Assembly (NCBI GenBank): GCA_046297495.1
Contig: JBKBIP010000006.1
Coordinates: 124,001-188,000 of the forward strand
DNA: 64,000 nucleotides
Direction of reading: 5' to 3'
Origin: JBKBIP01 sp046297495
GTDB taxonomy: Bacteria; Planctomycetota; Planctomycetia; Gemmatales; Gemmataceae
Made by a program: the position numbers and the translations under genes. The first letter of the stretch is position 1, and each line of letters begins with the position of its first letter. This document shows, one piece after another, positions 33,172 to 44,956 of this stretch. The notes beneath the pieces are model-generated. The model made no database searches. It had not been told where the DNA came from and was given only the letters and a program-made list of their open reading frames with translations.

Positions 33172-33224
33172 CACAAACCCGCCGCGTCATCCAAGGTTAT
33201 CTTGGTTAATGCGGCGGGTTTGTG
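33172..33224. terminator. Hairpin at the 3' side of aconitase, possible bidirectional terminator
   Basis: CACAAACCCGCCGC (33172-33185) and its exact complement at 33211-33224 form a 14-bp stem; CCAAG/CTTGG (33191-33195, 33201-33205) pair inside the loop. It lies 25 bases past the aconitase stop. Neither side has a clean T-run, so termination is likely but not certain. Confidence 0.6.
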
Positions 33225-33248
33225 TGTGTTCCATCACAACCAAGAGAA

Positions 33249-36038
<2,790 letters not shown>

Positions 36039-36268
36039 GATTCTATCCTTCCGAAATGATTCTCGTGCCTGCGTTCTGTTTCTATCATTGTCGGAGGTAT
36101 GGCCAGCGACGGCAATGTGAAGGATTGGGTCATGGGTGTTGTGATCCGAAATAAGCTACCATATTGTTTTCGTCTCATCGATTGAATGATGGAATCGATG
36201 GCCGTTTTGCCCAATTCTTGGCACATCATTTGCCCCTTTCATGGATTAGATTTGGGGAGGATTTTCTC

Positions 36269-36505
36269 TTGTCCGATTCCATTGACAACCAATTAGAGAA
36301 TCTGAAACGCTTGGGAGGCGCTGGGTTTGTTCGTGAGATGATCGACTTGTTCATCACGCACGGCACGAAGCAAGTCGAGGCCGCTCGGCAAGCATCGGCG
36401 AGTGGCGACTGGAAAACCATCGAACGGACGGCCCATTCGCTCAAATCCAGCGCGGGCAATATCGGAGCCGTTGAGTTGGCGCAGCTGTGCGCGCACATCG
36501 AGTAG
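36269..36505 (+). CDS. Short histidine phosphotransfer (HPt) protein
   Basis: 78 residues from TTG 36269, which has GGGGAGG eight bases upstream (a much better site than any in the open frame up to 36164). The phospho-acceptor is His56 in ERTAHSLKSSAGNIGAVELA, the standard HPt sequence. It would relay phosphate in a multistep His-Asp phosphorelay. The protein ends at LCAHIE, just after the third helix. HPt domains normally continue another 20-30 residues into a fourth helix, so this is either an unusually short version or a truncated gene. No kinase or response regulator is nearby. Confidence 0.65.
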   Translation: MSDSIDNQLENLKRLGGAGFVREMIDLFITHGTKQVEAARQASASGDWKTIERTAHSLKSSAGNIGAVELAQLCAHIE

Positions 36506-36510
36506 TTTCC

Positions 36511-37689
36511 CTATTCCAACCGCCGTCTCTTCAAATAGGCGGTCATGGCATCAGCGCCACTATTGATGAGCACTGCAAGCCGTTCCGTGGAAGCGAGGAA
36601 TTCGAGGGCCTCGTAGCCGCGCGTTGGGATGCGGCAGATGGCGGCGTCGTACTGGCGGATTAACTCGTCCTCCCAGCGCGTGACGGTGTCGATCAGTCGG
36701 CTGATACGTTCGAGCATGGGATTCATTTCCGGTTCCGGCTTGTCCATGTCACCAACGACGCGGAGCGTGTCATCGAGCAACATGCCGACCGTGACATGCT
36801 GAGCAGGTGGTTGGCCCATAATGCGCTGAATATCTTGATTTTGCACCAGCAAATAGCGAATGGGGAAGTTCAGCATGGCCCCGCCATCGACCATGCGGTT
36901 GCCGGTCTTTTTCTGGCCCATATAGGTGCCCCAGTCTTGTTGCCAAATTACCTCTTGCCAAATCAAGGGAATACTCATCGACATGCGCACCGCTTGCAGA
37001 ACGGGACAGTCGGGGGCCGTGCGGTGGTTGAGCACGAGGGCTTGCAAATCGGTGGTGTCGGCGGTCACGATGCTCAGGTCACGGCCCGTTTCTCGATGCC
37101 AGCGGCGGAAGGTCCAATCATTGTCGAACCGTGGCCACTTGCCGCGGATATGTCCCCCCAGCCACGCCTCGAAGCGTTCCGTGCTGAAGAAGCCGCCGTA
37201 TTCGACGAACGACCACATCCAGGGAACCAGCGGAAATTCGTCGGGCATGCTGGTGATGAAGGCGTCGTAGGCGACATCGTACAGTTCACTTTTCACCAAA
37301 CCAACGGCGATCTGCAACGGTATCTTGGCGGCGGGGGCTTTGTCGCCGAGTAGGGCCATCGACTTATTGACCGCCTGTTCCACGGAAGAGCGAATGAGTT
37401 TGCGCGCCTGGCTGTCTGGCTGTTGCATCGCCTTACGGACCTCTTGGACGCTGGGGGGAGCCAGAAAGGTAAACAGAAACTCCTTCGGATCGGCGGCGTC
37501 CTGAAACAGTTTGTCGCGCATTTGCTGGGCGGTGTACCCAGAAGCGATCAAGGCGGCCATGACCGCTCCCGCTGACGTGCCGACGGTTCGGCCGATGGTG
37601 TGCTTGTGCTCCTCCAGCACGCCGAGGGCGCCGATGAAGGCCACTCCTTTGGTACCGCCGCCACTGAGAACCAGATCGACTTGGGCCAT
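36511..37689 (-). CDS. Patatin-like phospholipase family protein
   Basis: 392 residues from ATG 37689 (AAGGTG upstream). The oxyanion loop is SGGGTKGVAF (residues 9-18), the nucleophile elbow is GTSAGAVMAAL with Ser39, and the dyad Asp is in VDGGAMLNFP near residue 268. It has all elements of an active patatin serine lipase or phospholipase. The region between, with many Trp and basic residues (WLGGHIRGKWPRFDNDWTFR), would form the substrate-binding part; the C-terminal ~60 residues are helical. The substrate is unknown. It is divergent from the cupin gene at 37794. Confidence 0.92.
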   Translation of the reverse strand: MAQVDLVLSGGGTKGVAFIGALGVLEEHKHTIGRTVGTSAGAVMAALIASGYTAQQMRDKLFQDAADPKEFLFTFLAPPSVQEVRKAMQQPDSQARKLIRSSVEQAVNKSMALLGDKAPAAKIPLQIAVGLVKSELYDVAYDAFITSMPDEFPLVPWMWSFVEYGGFFSTERFEAWLGGHIRGKWPRFDNDWTFRRWHRETGRDLSIVTADTTDLQALVLNHRTAPDCPVLQAVRMSMSIPLIWQEVIWQQDWGTYMGQKKTGNRMVDGGAMLNFPIRYLLVQNQDIQRIMGQPPAQHVTVGMLLDDTLRVVGDMDKPEPEMNPMLERISRLIDTVTRWEDELIRQYDAAICRIPTRGYEALEFLASTERLAVLINSGADAMTAYLKRRRLE

Positions 37690-37793
37690 GATCGCACCTT
37701 GGAAAGAGGAAAAAAAGATTGGGATCGCTCGTTGAGCCTGTACCATGCCATTATAACGTGGCTGCACCATTGGCAATGTGTAGAGGAATTCTG

Positions 37794-38297
37794 ATGACCG
37801 CGCAGGAACTGATGGGACTGTTGAACTTGCAACCCTTGCCACGCGAGGGGGGCTATTATCGGGAAACGTATCGGTCGGCGGACACGCTGCCGGCAGCGGC
37901 GCTGCCTACTCGTTATGGCCGCGACAAGGCGGCGAGCACGGCCATTTACTACTTGTTGACACCGGACACCTTCTCCGCCATGCACCGGCTGCCGACGGAT
38001 GAAATCTATCATTTCTATCTAGGCGATCCCGTCGAGCAGCTTCAGTTATTTCCCGATGGCAGCGGGCGCGTCCGCCTCTTGGGCACCGATCTGCGGGCCG
38101 GCCACGCGCCGCAACTCGTGGCCCCACGAGGCGTCTGGCAAGGCAGCCGGCTCCTCCCTGGCGGCACGTTCGCGCTCTTGGGCACGACGGTCGCCCCCGG
38201 CTTCGATTTCAACGACTACGAACACGGCGACCGCGAGACATTGATACGACAGTATGCGGATTTCGCGGAGAAGATACGGGGGTTGACGGCGGAGTAG
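37794..38297 (+). CDS. Cupin domain protein, DUF985 family
   Basis: 167 residues from ATG 37794, with GAGGAATTC upstream. The sequence LPREGGYYRETYRS, STAIYYLLTPDTFSAMHRLPTDEIYHFY then FALLGTTVAPGFDFNDYEHG follows the DUF985 cupin layout, with metal-binding His/Glu in HRLPTDEIYH and Pro-Gly-Phe near the end. The yeast relative is a sugar-epimerase-like protein with unknown activity. The family is widespread as a single-gene cupin. The gene converges on the Gfo/Idh/MocA gene; a small hairpin lies between them. Confidence 0.88.
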   Translation: MTAQELMGLLNLQPLPREGGYYRETYRSADTLPAAALPTRYGRDKAASTAIYYLLTPDTFSAMHRLPTDEIYHFYLGDPVEQLQLFPDGSGRVRLLGTDLRAGHAPQLVAPRGVWQGSRLLPGGTFALLGTTVAPGFDFNDYEHGDRETLIRQYADFAEKIRGLTAE

Positions 38298-38310
38298 CGA
38301 AAGGGAATGC

Positions 38311-38333
38311 GATCCCAGGCAGAGTCTGGGATC
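38311..38333. terminator. Hairpin between converging genes
   Basis: GATCCCAG (38311-38318) and CTGGGATC (38326-38333) form a perfect 8-bp stem with a 7-base loop, 14 bases after the cupin stop. No T-run follows in either direction, so it may be a weak bidirectional terminator. Confidence 0.35.
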
Positions 38334-38374
38334 TGAGAACGCCCCAAGTCATGTCTTCCTCATGCCATCGAACA

Positions 38375-39373
38375 CTAGCACTTCACCCCCACCCGCTGCC
38401 CTGCGCCGGCCGCTTGAGCCAAGGCGTCGAGCACGCGCAGAGTTCTTACCGCTTCCATCGGGTCAGGGTCGATGGTTTGATTCTCTAGCACCGCCCGGCC
38501 AAAGTCTTCGAGCATGTGGACAATCTGATTGTGACCAGCGATGCGCACTTCTTCCGGCGGCCGGTTCTCGCGGTGAATCACGAAAACCGCCGGATCGAGA
38601 GGCAACCACATGTCTTGAATCCAGATGCTCCCTTCCGTGCCGGTGATTTCCAAGTATTGTCGCAGAGGGAGCGTGAAGCCACAATCGAACGCCCCCACGC
38701 GGCCCTTGCCCATGTCGAGCAAGCCGCTCAGCTCGACATCGACGCCATGTTGGTACGTCGCTTGGGCGACCACGGACACCGGCTCGCCACCAAAGGCCCA
38801 GCGGATGCCGAAGACGGGGTAACAACCGACATCGAGCAGACTGCCGCCGGCCAGCTCCGGACGCAGGCGGATGTTGGCGGGATCGAGCGGGGCCATCTTG
38901 AAGGTAAAGGCCCCCGTCACCTTGCGCACTTCGCCGATGGTCCCACTATCGATTAGCTGGCGCAACCGGGCGGTGCGCGGGTGGTGCGGCCACATGAAAC
39001 CATCCATGAGCTTCACCCTCTTGGCCTGGCAGAAGGCGACCAGCGCTTCCGCATCGGCGGCGGTCGGCGTGAGCGGCTTCTCGCAGAGGATGTGTTTGCC
39101 ACGCTCCGCCGCCTGGCGCGTCCATTCGGCGTGCAGCGTGTTGGGCAAGGGGATATAGACCGCGTCGATGGCCGGATCGTCGAGCAACGCCTCGTAGCTG
39201 CCGTGCGCGACGCGGATACCCGCTTCCTGAGCGGCGGCCTGGGCGCGAACCGGCGACCGGCTGGCGATGGCCCGCAGCTCGGCGTTCGTGGCTTGGGCGA
39301 ACGCCGGCAACAAGCGCTGATTGATCTTCGCCACTCCCAGAATGCCCCAGCGTAGTTTCGGCGAATGCCGCAT
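38375..39373 (-). CDS. Gfo/Idh/MocA family oxidoreductase
   Basis: 332 residues. The Rossmann start WGILGVAKINQRLLPAFAQ (~9-27) and the signature AAERGKHILCEKPLTPTAAD (EKP with the catalytic Lys) identify an NAD(P)-dependent dehydrogenase acting on sugars, inositols or related compounds. The C-terminal half has DVGCYPVFGIRWAFGGEP and HMLEDFGRAVLE, as in the family. ATG 39373 has GGGAG eight bases upstream; a longer frame to 39499 has no conserved sequence. Substrate cannot be deduced. No sugar transporter or kinase is beside it. Confidence 0.93.
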   Translation of the reverse strand: MRHSPKLRWGILGVAKINQRLLPAFAQATNAELRAIASRSPVRAQAAAQEAGIRVAHGSYEALLDDPAIDAVYIPLPNTLHAEWTRQAAERGKHILCEKPLTPTAADAEALVAFCQAKRVKLMDGFMWPHHPRTARLRQLIDSGTIGEVRKVTGAFTFKMAPLDPANIRLRPELAGGSLLDVGCYPVFGIRWAFGGEPVSVVAQATYQHGVDVELSGLLDMGKGRVGAFDCGFTLPLRQYLEITGTEGSIWIQDMWLPLDPAVFVIHRENRPPEEVRIAGHNQIVHMLEDFGRAVLENQTIDPDPMEAVRTLRVLDALAQAAGAGQRVGVKC

Positions 39374-39768
39374 GGTGGTTTCTCCCTTTGGTCGCGGATG
39401 AATGCTCTTGGCTATCGTATCTTGACCTATGAATTTTTCGCGGTTTGGCCCGCATGCTGAACTTGTCAGAAATGCTATTCGTAATACCATAACGAACAAA
39501 TAGCGATCAGTTTTCAGCGGTCAGCTTTCAGATAAAAGCGACAGAGGATGCAGCGGAAGAAGAAGGAAGACCATATTACTGTCGCCCCTTTCGGGGCTAG
39601 GGGTGGCTGTTTTCTCATTTTCCAGGGGCTAACGCCCCTGGCTATGAACTAGCGCCCCTACGGGGCGGGGGAGATAACCGCTAATTACTGATCGCTGAAA
39701 GCTATGAACTAGCGCCCCTACGGGGCGGGGGAGATAACCGCTGACCGCTGAAAGCTACCCCATACAGG
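39374..39768. repeat. 395-base spacer with family C repeats and a 60-bp tandem duplication
   Basis: After ~200 bases without recognisable content, the order TCGCCCCTTTCGGGGCTA (39582-39599), CCAGGGGCTAACGCCCCTGG (39622-39641) and CTATGAACTAGCGCCCCTAC appears, as at 13698-13787. The unit starting GCTATGAACTAGCGCCCCTA at 39641 repeats exactly 60 bases later at 39701; both end in GATAACCGCT, so two tandem copies are present. CAGCGGTCAGCTTTCAG at about 39513-39529 matches the complement of the end of each unit. Confidence 0.8.
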
Positions 39769-40785
39769 ATGACGGCGATGATTCAGGTTGACAACATCAC
39801 CAAGTATTTTGGCCCCATACTCGCGGTCGATCATGTGTCGTTCAGCGTGGAACAGGGGGAGATTGTCGGCTTTCTCGGCCTCAACGGCGCTGGCAAAAGT
39901 ACCACCATGCGCATCCTGACGACCTATTTGCCGGCGACCAGCGGCATCGCCAAGGTGGCCGGGTTCGATGTCATGACCCAATCGATGGATGTGCGGCGGA
40001 ACATCGGCTATCTGCCGGAAAGCGTGCCGCTGTACCCGGAAATGCGCGTCGCGGAATATCTTGACTATCGGGCCAAGCTCAAGGGAGTGGATCGCAAGCA
40101 ACGGCCGGCGCGCATCGATTATTGCCTGGACCAGTGTCGAATACGGGAAGTGCGGCGGCGTTTGATCGGCACACTGTCGAAGGGGTATCGCCAGCGCGTC
40201 GGTTTGGCCGATGCCTTGATTCACGATCCGCCGATTCTGATTCTCGACGAGCCGACGGTCGGCCTGGACCCGTTGCAGGTCAAGCAGACGCTGGAAATGA
40301 TCAAGGAGCTGGGAGACCGGCATACGATTGTCCTCTCCACGCACATCCTGGCCCAAGTGGAAGCCGTTTGTCAGCGCGTCATCATCATCAAGAAGGGGCG
40401 AATTAGTTTGGACAAAGAGTTGTCAGAATTGACCACCGAGGCCGCCGTGATCGTCCTGGAAGTGCGCGGCCCCAGTGAGCAGGTTGTCAACGTGCTGCGA
40501 ACCACCGACGGCGTGGTGGATGTCGTCAGTCGGCCCTTGGACGATGGTTTGCTGAGCTGCGAGGTCCGCACCCACGACGACCAAGACTTGCGGGAAGCCA
40601 TTTCGCTGCGCTTGACCAAGAACGGCTGGCCTATCCGCCGGCTCGACTTGCGGCAACGTCGGCTGGAGGATCATTTCGTCAATGTGGTGCTGCACGAGGA
40701 CGAACCGATCGCGGATAGCGCCAACCAATCCTCCGCGCCGGACACCCGCATTCAAGAGATGGCCGGTAGTACGACATCGGTTTGA
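39769..40785 (+). CDS. ABC transporter ATPase, GldA-like
   Basis: 338 residues. Walker A is LNGAGKST in GFLGLNGAGKSTTMRI, the signature LSKGYRQRVGLADALIHD and Walker B ILDEPTVGLDPLQ are intact, and the C-terminal ~80-residue extension (LEVRGPSEQVVNVLRTTDGV) is typical of the NatA/GldA branch. It starts a four-gene run: permease (40838), GldG-like protein (42594) and DUF4340 protein (44957). In Bacteroidetes such sets serve gliding, but they are widespread as exporters without that function. ATG 39769 or ATG 39778 could be the start. Confidence 0.92.
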   Translation: MTAMIQVDNITKYFGPILAVDHVSFSVEQGEIVGFLGLNGAGKSTTMRILTTYLPATSGIAKVAGFDVMTQSMDVRRNIGYLPESVPLYPEMRVAEYLDYRAKLKGVDRKQRPARIDYCLDQCRIREVRRRLIGTLSKGYRQRVGLADALIHDPPILILDEPTVGLDPLQVKQTLEMIKELGDRHTIVLSTHILAQVEAVCQRVIIIKKGRISLDKELSELTTEAAVIVLEVRGPSEQVVNVLRTTDGVVDVVSRPLDDGLLSCEVRTHDDQDLREAISLRLTKNGWPIRRLDLRQRRLEDHFVNVVLHEDEPIADSANQSSAPDTRIQEMAGSTTSV

Positions 40786-40786
40786 C

Positions 40787-40815
40787 GTTTAGCGTGCGTG
40801 CCACCGGCACGCAGC
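40787..40815. repeat. Family A-like repeat
   Basis: GTTTAGCGTGCGTGCC, ACC, then GGCACGCAGC: the family A edge GTTTAGCG followed by a local hairpin (CGTGCC/GGCACG). It lies between the ATPase and permease genes, within the presumed transcript. Confidence 0.55.
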
Positions 40816-40837
40816 CCAGTTTCAAGGATTGCCTACC

Positions 40838-42442
40838 ATGTCTAGCAAGGCCGTGAAGGAAAAACGCGATCCCCATACTCCCGCCTGGCAACCGCCTCGC
40901 GAGAGCGCCCCGTCCGAAATGAAGGCCGACGAACCGACCTTTCCCCGTGTCGTGGGCATGGGAGGCGTGTTTTTGGTCACGATTGCCGTCGTGGTGTTTT
41001 TGGTTTCCGCGACGGGACGGACGACATTGGTGCCTACCTTTTGGGCCATTGTGTGTCTAGTGGTGGGCATCGCTGGTCTTTTATTCCACGCCGCCAATGA
41101 GACCGATTTGCAGATTCGCCGCAGTTACGGCGTGCTCGGTTATCTGTGGTTGATTACGGGCGTGCTGGTGTCGGCGTTGCCCATGGGCGGCGCGGCGGGG
41201 GATTGGTTTCTCCCCTACGGCTTCATGTGCCTAACGTTAGGTTTGTTCTTTCTGTTGCCCTTCGCGCACATCGAAACTGATCCGAGCTGGCGTAACGCCA
41301 CCATTTGGACCATCGGGGGCGTGGGGGTTGTGTTGGCGGCTACGGGTTTCATCGGCGGCAATGTCTCGCAAGCGTTTTTGCTTCCTTACGGTCTGGTGTT
41401 GGCCTTGCTGGGATTGGGCTACCTGTGGGCCTTCGTCGGCGTACTGGGGGTTGCTGATGATGTGGCCTTCAAAACGGGCAACGCCTTGGGCGTCGTGGGC
41501 TTTCTGGTGTTTCTCGTGGCTCTGGGCCGCTCCGCCTTGCCGAACTTGTTCTATTCCTGGGGCTGGCTTGGCACGCGCCCCGATCCGTACCTGATTCCTT
41601 CCGGTCTGCTATTGATCGGCTTAGGCTTTCTGTACCTTCTCCTGGCCGCCGCCATTTGTTCCGACAATCCCCTGATCGTCATGACCCGCCGCGAGCTGGC
41701 GGCGTTCTTCTTCTCACCGGTGGCGTATATCGTGTTTTTTGGGTTGTCGGTCACGGGTTTGATCCAGTACATGGTTTTCATTAGTCAGTTTTTAGCCGTT
41801 TCCCTGCGTTCTCCCGCTCAGATCGTGGTCCTCAACGAACCCATTGTGGTGAGTTATTTCATCGATTGGGTGCCTGCCGTCGCCGTGACCTTTGCTGTGC
41901 CGGTGTTCACCATGCGCTTGCTCAGCGAGGAGAAACGCACCGGGACGTTGGAAGTCATGTTGACCGCCCCCATCACGGAAACGCAAATCGTGTTGAGCAA
42001 ATTCTTCGCGGTCTTGTTCTTTTTCTTGTTTGCCTGGCTGCCTTGGGGTTTGTATCTGATCGCTTTTCGCGTCGAGGCGGGACACGGTTTTGAGTATCGG
42101 CCCTTGTTGACGTTCTTCATCGCCTTGAGCGTCAGCGGCGCGGGCTTCTTGAGCATGGGCTTGTTCTTCTCCAGCCTCACGCGCAATCAAATCGCCGCCG
42201 CCGTACTTACGTTCGTGGGGATGTTGTTGTTGATCGGTATCTTACTTATTCGCGGCTTGGTAGAGTTTAAGTTTCCTGGCAGTGTCTGGGTCCCCATCCT
42301 GACCCACGTTTCCTATTGGGATTTCTGGAATACCGCCATGCAGGGACTATTCGCGCCGCGTTACATCGTGTTCCATCTGTCGGCGACGGTTTTCTGGTTG
42401 TATTTGACCGTCAAAGTGCTCGAAGCGCGGAAATGGAGTTGA
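40838..42442 (+). CDS. ABC-2 permease with extra N-terminal membrane half (GldF-like)
   Basis: 534 residues. After a charged 40-residue cytoplasmic start (MSSKAVKEKRDPHTPAWQPP) there are about seven hydrophobic segments in residues 45-270, ending LLLIGLGFLYLLLAAAICSD. A second membrane half follows with the ABC-2 permease look: a loop VMTRRELAAFFFSPVAYIVF (~285-305), MRLLSEEKRTGTLEVMLTAPIT (coupling region), ILIRGLVEFKFPG, and a C-terminal helix FHLSATVFWLYLTVKVLEAR. Usual GldF permeases are ~240-300 residues, so the N-terminal half is an added module. It works with the ATPase upstream and the GldG-like protein downstream. Confidence 0.85.
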   Translation: MSSKAVKEKRDPHTPAWQPPRESAPSEMKADEPTFPRVVGMGGVFLVTIAVVVFLVSATGRTTLVPTFWAIVCLVVGIAGLLFHAANETDLQIRRSYGVLGYLWLITGVLVSALPMGGAAGDWFLPYGFMCLTLGLFFLLPFAHIETDPSWRNATIWTIGGVGVVLAATGFIGGNVSQAFLLPYGLVLALLGLGYLWAFVGVLGVADDVAFKTGNALGVVGFLVFLVALGRSALPNLFYSWGWLGTRPDPYLIPSGLLLIGLGFLYLLLAAAICSDNPLIVMTRRELAAFFFSPVAYIVFFGLSVTGLIQYMVFISQFLAVSLRSPAQIVVLNEPIVVSYFIDWVPAVAVTFAVPVFTMRLLSEEKRTGTLEVMLTAPITETQIVLSKFFAVLFFFLFAWLPWGLYLIAFRVEAGHGFEYRPLLTFFIALSVSGAGFLSMGLFFSSLTRNQIAAAVLTFVGMLLLIGILLIRGLVEFKFPGSVWVPILTHVSYWDFWNTAMQGLFAPRYIVFHLSATVFWLYLTVKVLEARKWS

Positions 42443-42514
42443 TGGAGCGGTGAAACATCCTGGATTTACCGGTGCGCTATCTTCCCTTTGTTATCGTGTA
42501 TCTGTTCCTTGACT

Positions 42515-42562
42515 GGATCGGTTCACGCGGGCAGTTGGCAGTCCCTGCGAACCGATGAATCC
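42515..42562. repeat. Family B palindromic repeat
   Basis: GGATCGGTTCACGCGGG on the left, CCTGCGAACCGATGAATCC on the right, with GCAGTTGGCAGT between. It lies between the permease and GldG-like genes. Confidence 0.65.
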
Positions 42563-42593
42563 AAGGGAAAATGGATACCGTGAGGAACATATC

Positions 42594-44918
42594 ATGGTGA
42601 ATACATCCGACAAACCAGAACAACCTGGCGGCAAATGGTTGCACTATCTGGCGGAGAACCGGCAACGATCCGCTTATATCCTGATCGGCTTGGGGATCGT
42701 GGTGGGCCTGCTCGCCGTGGGGCTGCTGTGGTGGGAAGGATTTCGGTTCACGCTGGGGTTCGTGCTGTTGTGCGTGCTGGGAGCGTTGGCGGCGCTGATC
42801 CCGATTGGTGTCGGGATCGCGCAGTTGGTCCGGGCTCCTGGCAAACTCGCCGAAATTGACCTGACGCGCCTGATCGTGTTGGCGGTCGGCGGCTTGCTGG
42901 GGCTGGATCTGTTTCTGGTGGCGGGGGTCTTGGCCTTGGAGTGGTGGACCACCGCGGAGCGGGAATGGCGCTCCGTGGACCTGTGGATTGTGCTGGCCTT
43001 CTGCTTGAGCGGCTTGGGCTTGCTGTTCGCCAGCTTGCAGCTGGGCCGTTCGGAGGAACGGGAAAACGCGCTGTTGCGCCGCATGATCTACGGCTACAAC
43101 GCCATCCTCACCGGCTTGCTGTTGCTGGGGATTTTAATTTTCGTCAATTTCTTGGCCCATCGGCATCTCTCCGCCGATCACGATTGGACCGTGCAAAGTT
43201 TGTACAGTCTCAGTCCACAATCGGTGAACATCTTGGAACACATGAAACGCCCCGCCAAGATCTACGCCATTTTGCCAGCCAATGCTGAAGCCCAACGCTT
43301 GGTGCGGGCCTTGATCACCAATTGCCGCGAAGTGAACCCCAACATCCAAGTGGAGTATCTCTCGCCGGATTTGAGTCGGGATCGGATCGCGGAATTGTCC
43401 AAGGAGTATAAATTTGGTGATCGGGCCGGCTTGTTGGTGGTCTCGGGACGCAAACCCAACGAGGATTCTCATTTCATCAGCTACAATGCGTTATTTTCCG
43501 GCTCCGGCCCTTCCATCACGCGCCGCCAACAGCAGCAATCCCAGGATTTCAAGGGGGAAGACGAGCTGCTCTCGGCCTTGGCGTACCTGGACGGCGGCAA
43601 AAAGAAGCCGGTCATCTACTTTGTGCAGGGAAACGGCGAGCTAGACATCACCGACACCTTGAGTCAACAGATTGACCAAGGAGCGGGACAACTCAAACGG
43701 CGTTTAGAAGACGATAATTTCGTCGTCAAGGGATTACGCTTCAGCGAATTGCCGGAGCCTTCCCTCCATCCAGACATCGTGGTGGCCGCCGAGGTGCCGA
43801 CGGCGCCGACGACCACGCTCGCCGCCGCCATTCCCGCCGACACGAACTCCCTCACTGTCGCTTCCACGGCGGGCTTTCCCGCACAAGCCCCGTTTCACAT
43901 CCTCATCGGCAATGAGACGCTTCAGGTCACGGAAGGGGGCGCCACAACGCCTTTCTGGAAAGTGCATCGTGGCGCGAAGAACACCAAGGCGCAAGAACAC
44001 GCCAAGGATGCCGTGGTACGCTTGGAACAGCCCGAGGACGCTCCGCCCCCCGCTTCGGTGGTGGTGCTGGCGGGGCCCAAGCAACCCCTGCCGGACGTGG
44101 CCATGAATGCCTTACGCCAGTACCTGCGCACTCCTGGCCCGAACGCCGGTAAGCTGCTGGTGTTGGTCGATCAGCCCGTTCCCCCCGCTCCCCCCGCGTC
44201 GCTGACGGGATTAGACGAAATGTTGCGGGAGTACGGCGTCGAGGTGGGCACGGATCGATTGATTTGCCTTCCGAGTGGTCGGGGGGATGGACCACTTGAC
44301 CTGATCGTGCAGGCGAACCCCAGCAGCGACAATCCGATTGCCAGTGGATTTCGACGCTACGAAATTCCCATGTACAACCTTAGCTCTGTCCGTTCGGGCA
44401 ACTCCAGCGGCCGCTTCTTCGCGGATGAACTGTTCCTGGTAAGTCCCAGCAGACAACGATTTTGGGTGGAAACCAATCCGCGCTTCAACCCGCTTGGTTT
44501 CTTTCGTCCGGATAACATGGCCGAAATCCAGAAGAAGCTGCCCTTGATTAGTCGGGAACCTGTCAGCATCGCAGTGGCCGTCTCCGAACCGGACAGCAGT
44601 GATCCGCACGCTCTGATGGCGCCGCGCATCGCCGCGCAACGCCCCCGCTTGCTCGTCATCGGTGATGTGACATTTGCCAGCAATCCCTTTATCAGTAGTC
44701 CGCAAGTCGGTACTGCTTTTTATGACCTGTTTCATAGCTCGATCAGCTGGTTGGAGGATCGCCCCGCCACCATTGGCATCAAGCCCAAGCAGCGCGACGT
44801 CTTCGAGCTCAATCTGGCGCAGTTGGATTACAATCGTCTCTATTTTCTCCCGCTCATCCTCATGATCGTCGGTATTCTCGGCTTGGGCATGGGGGTTTGG
44901 ATCATTCGACGGCGGTGA
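42594..44918 (+). CDS. GldG-like ABC transport accessory protein
   Basis: 774 residues. Six or seven membrane helices in the first ~210 residues (for example LIGLGIVVGLLAVGLLWW, LTGLLLLGILIFVNFLAH) lead to a large exported domain (~230-740), and a single C-terminal helix LPLILMIVGILGLGMGVWII with RRR closes it. The domain carries HDWTVQSLYSLSPQSVNILE and KPVIYFVQGNGELDITDTLS, typical for GldG/ABC_transp_aux proteins. An Ig-like or beta insertion with TLAAAIPADTNSLTVASTAG is at ~415-460, a segment seen in several planctomycete versions. It is encoded 38 bases before the DUF4340 gene, and with the ATPase/permease forms the exporter. Confidence 0.88.
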   Translation: MVNTSDKPEQPGGKWLHYLAENRQRSAYILIGLGIVVGLLAVGLLWWEGFRFTLGFVLLCVLGALAALIPIGVGIAQLVRAPGKLAEIDLTRLIVLAVGGLLGLDLFLVAGVLALEWWTTAEREWRSVDLWIVLAFCLSGLGLLFASLQLGRSEERENALLRRMIYGYNAILTGLLLLGILIFVNFLAHRHLSADHDWTVQSLYSLSPQSVNILEHMKRPAKIYAILPANAEAQRLVRALITNCREVNPNIQVEYLSPDLSRDRIAELSKEYKFGDRAGLLVVSGRKPNEDSHFISYNALFSGSGPSITRRQQQQSQDFKGEDELLSALAYLDGGKKKPVIYFVQGNGELDITDTLSQQIDQGAGQLKRRLEDDNFVVKGLRFSELPEPSLHPDIVVAAEVPTAPTTTLAAAIPADTNSLTVASTAGFPAQAPFHILIGNETLQVTEGGATTPFWKVHRGAKNTKAQEHAKDAVVRLEQPEDAPPPASVVVLAGPKQPLPDVAMNALRQYLRTPGPNAGKLLVLVDQPVPPAPPASLTGLDEMLREYGVEVGTDRLICLPSGRGDGPLDLIVQANPSSDNPIASGFRRYEIPMYNLSSVRSGNSSGRFFADELFLVSPSRQRFWVETNPRFNPLGFFRPDNMAEIQKKLPLISREPVSIAVAVSEPDSSDPHALMAPRIAAQRPRLLVIGDVTFASNPFISSPQVGTAFYDLFHSSISWLEDRPATIGIKPKQRDVFELNLAQLDYNRLYFLPLILMIVGILGLGMGVWIIRRR

Positions 44919-44956
44919 GGGAATAACAGCTTGACATACGCAAAGGTACATCGGCC

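Noticed and set aside
39641..39740. 60-base tandem repeat as a small CRISPR array
   Set aside because: The copies are contiguous with no unique spacers between them and there are no cas genes.
44211..44951. Minus-strand frame of 246 codons opposite the GldG-like gene
   Set aside because: Shadow of the plus-strand coding sequence with no domain.
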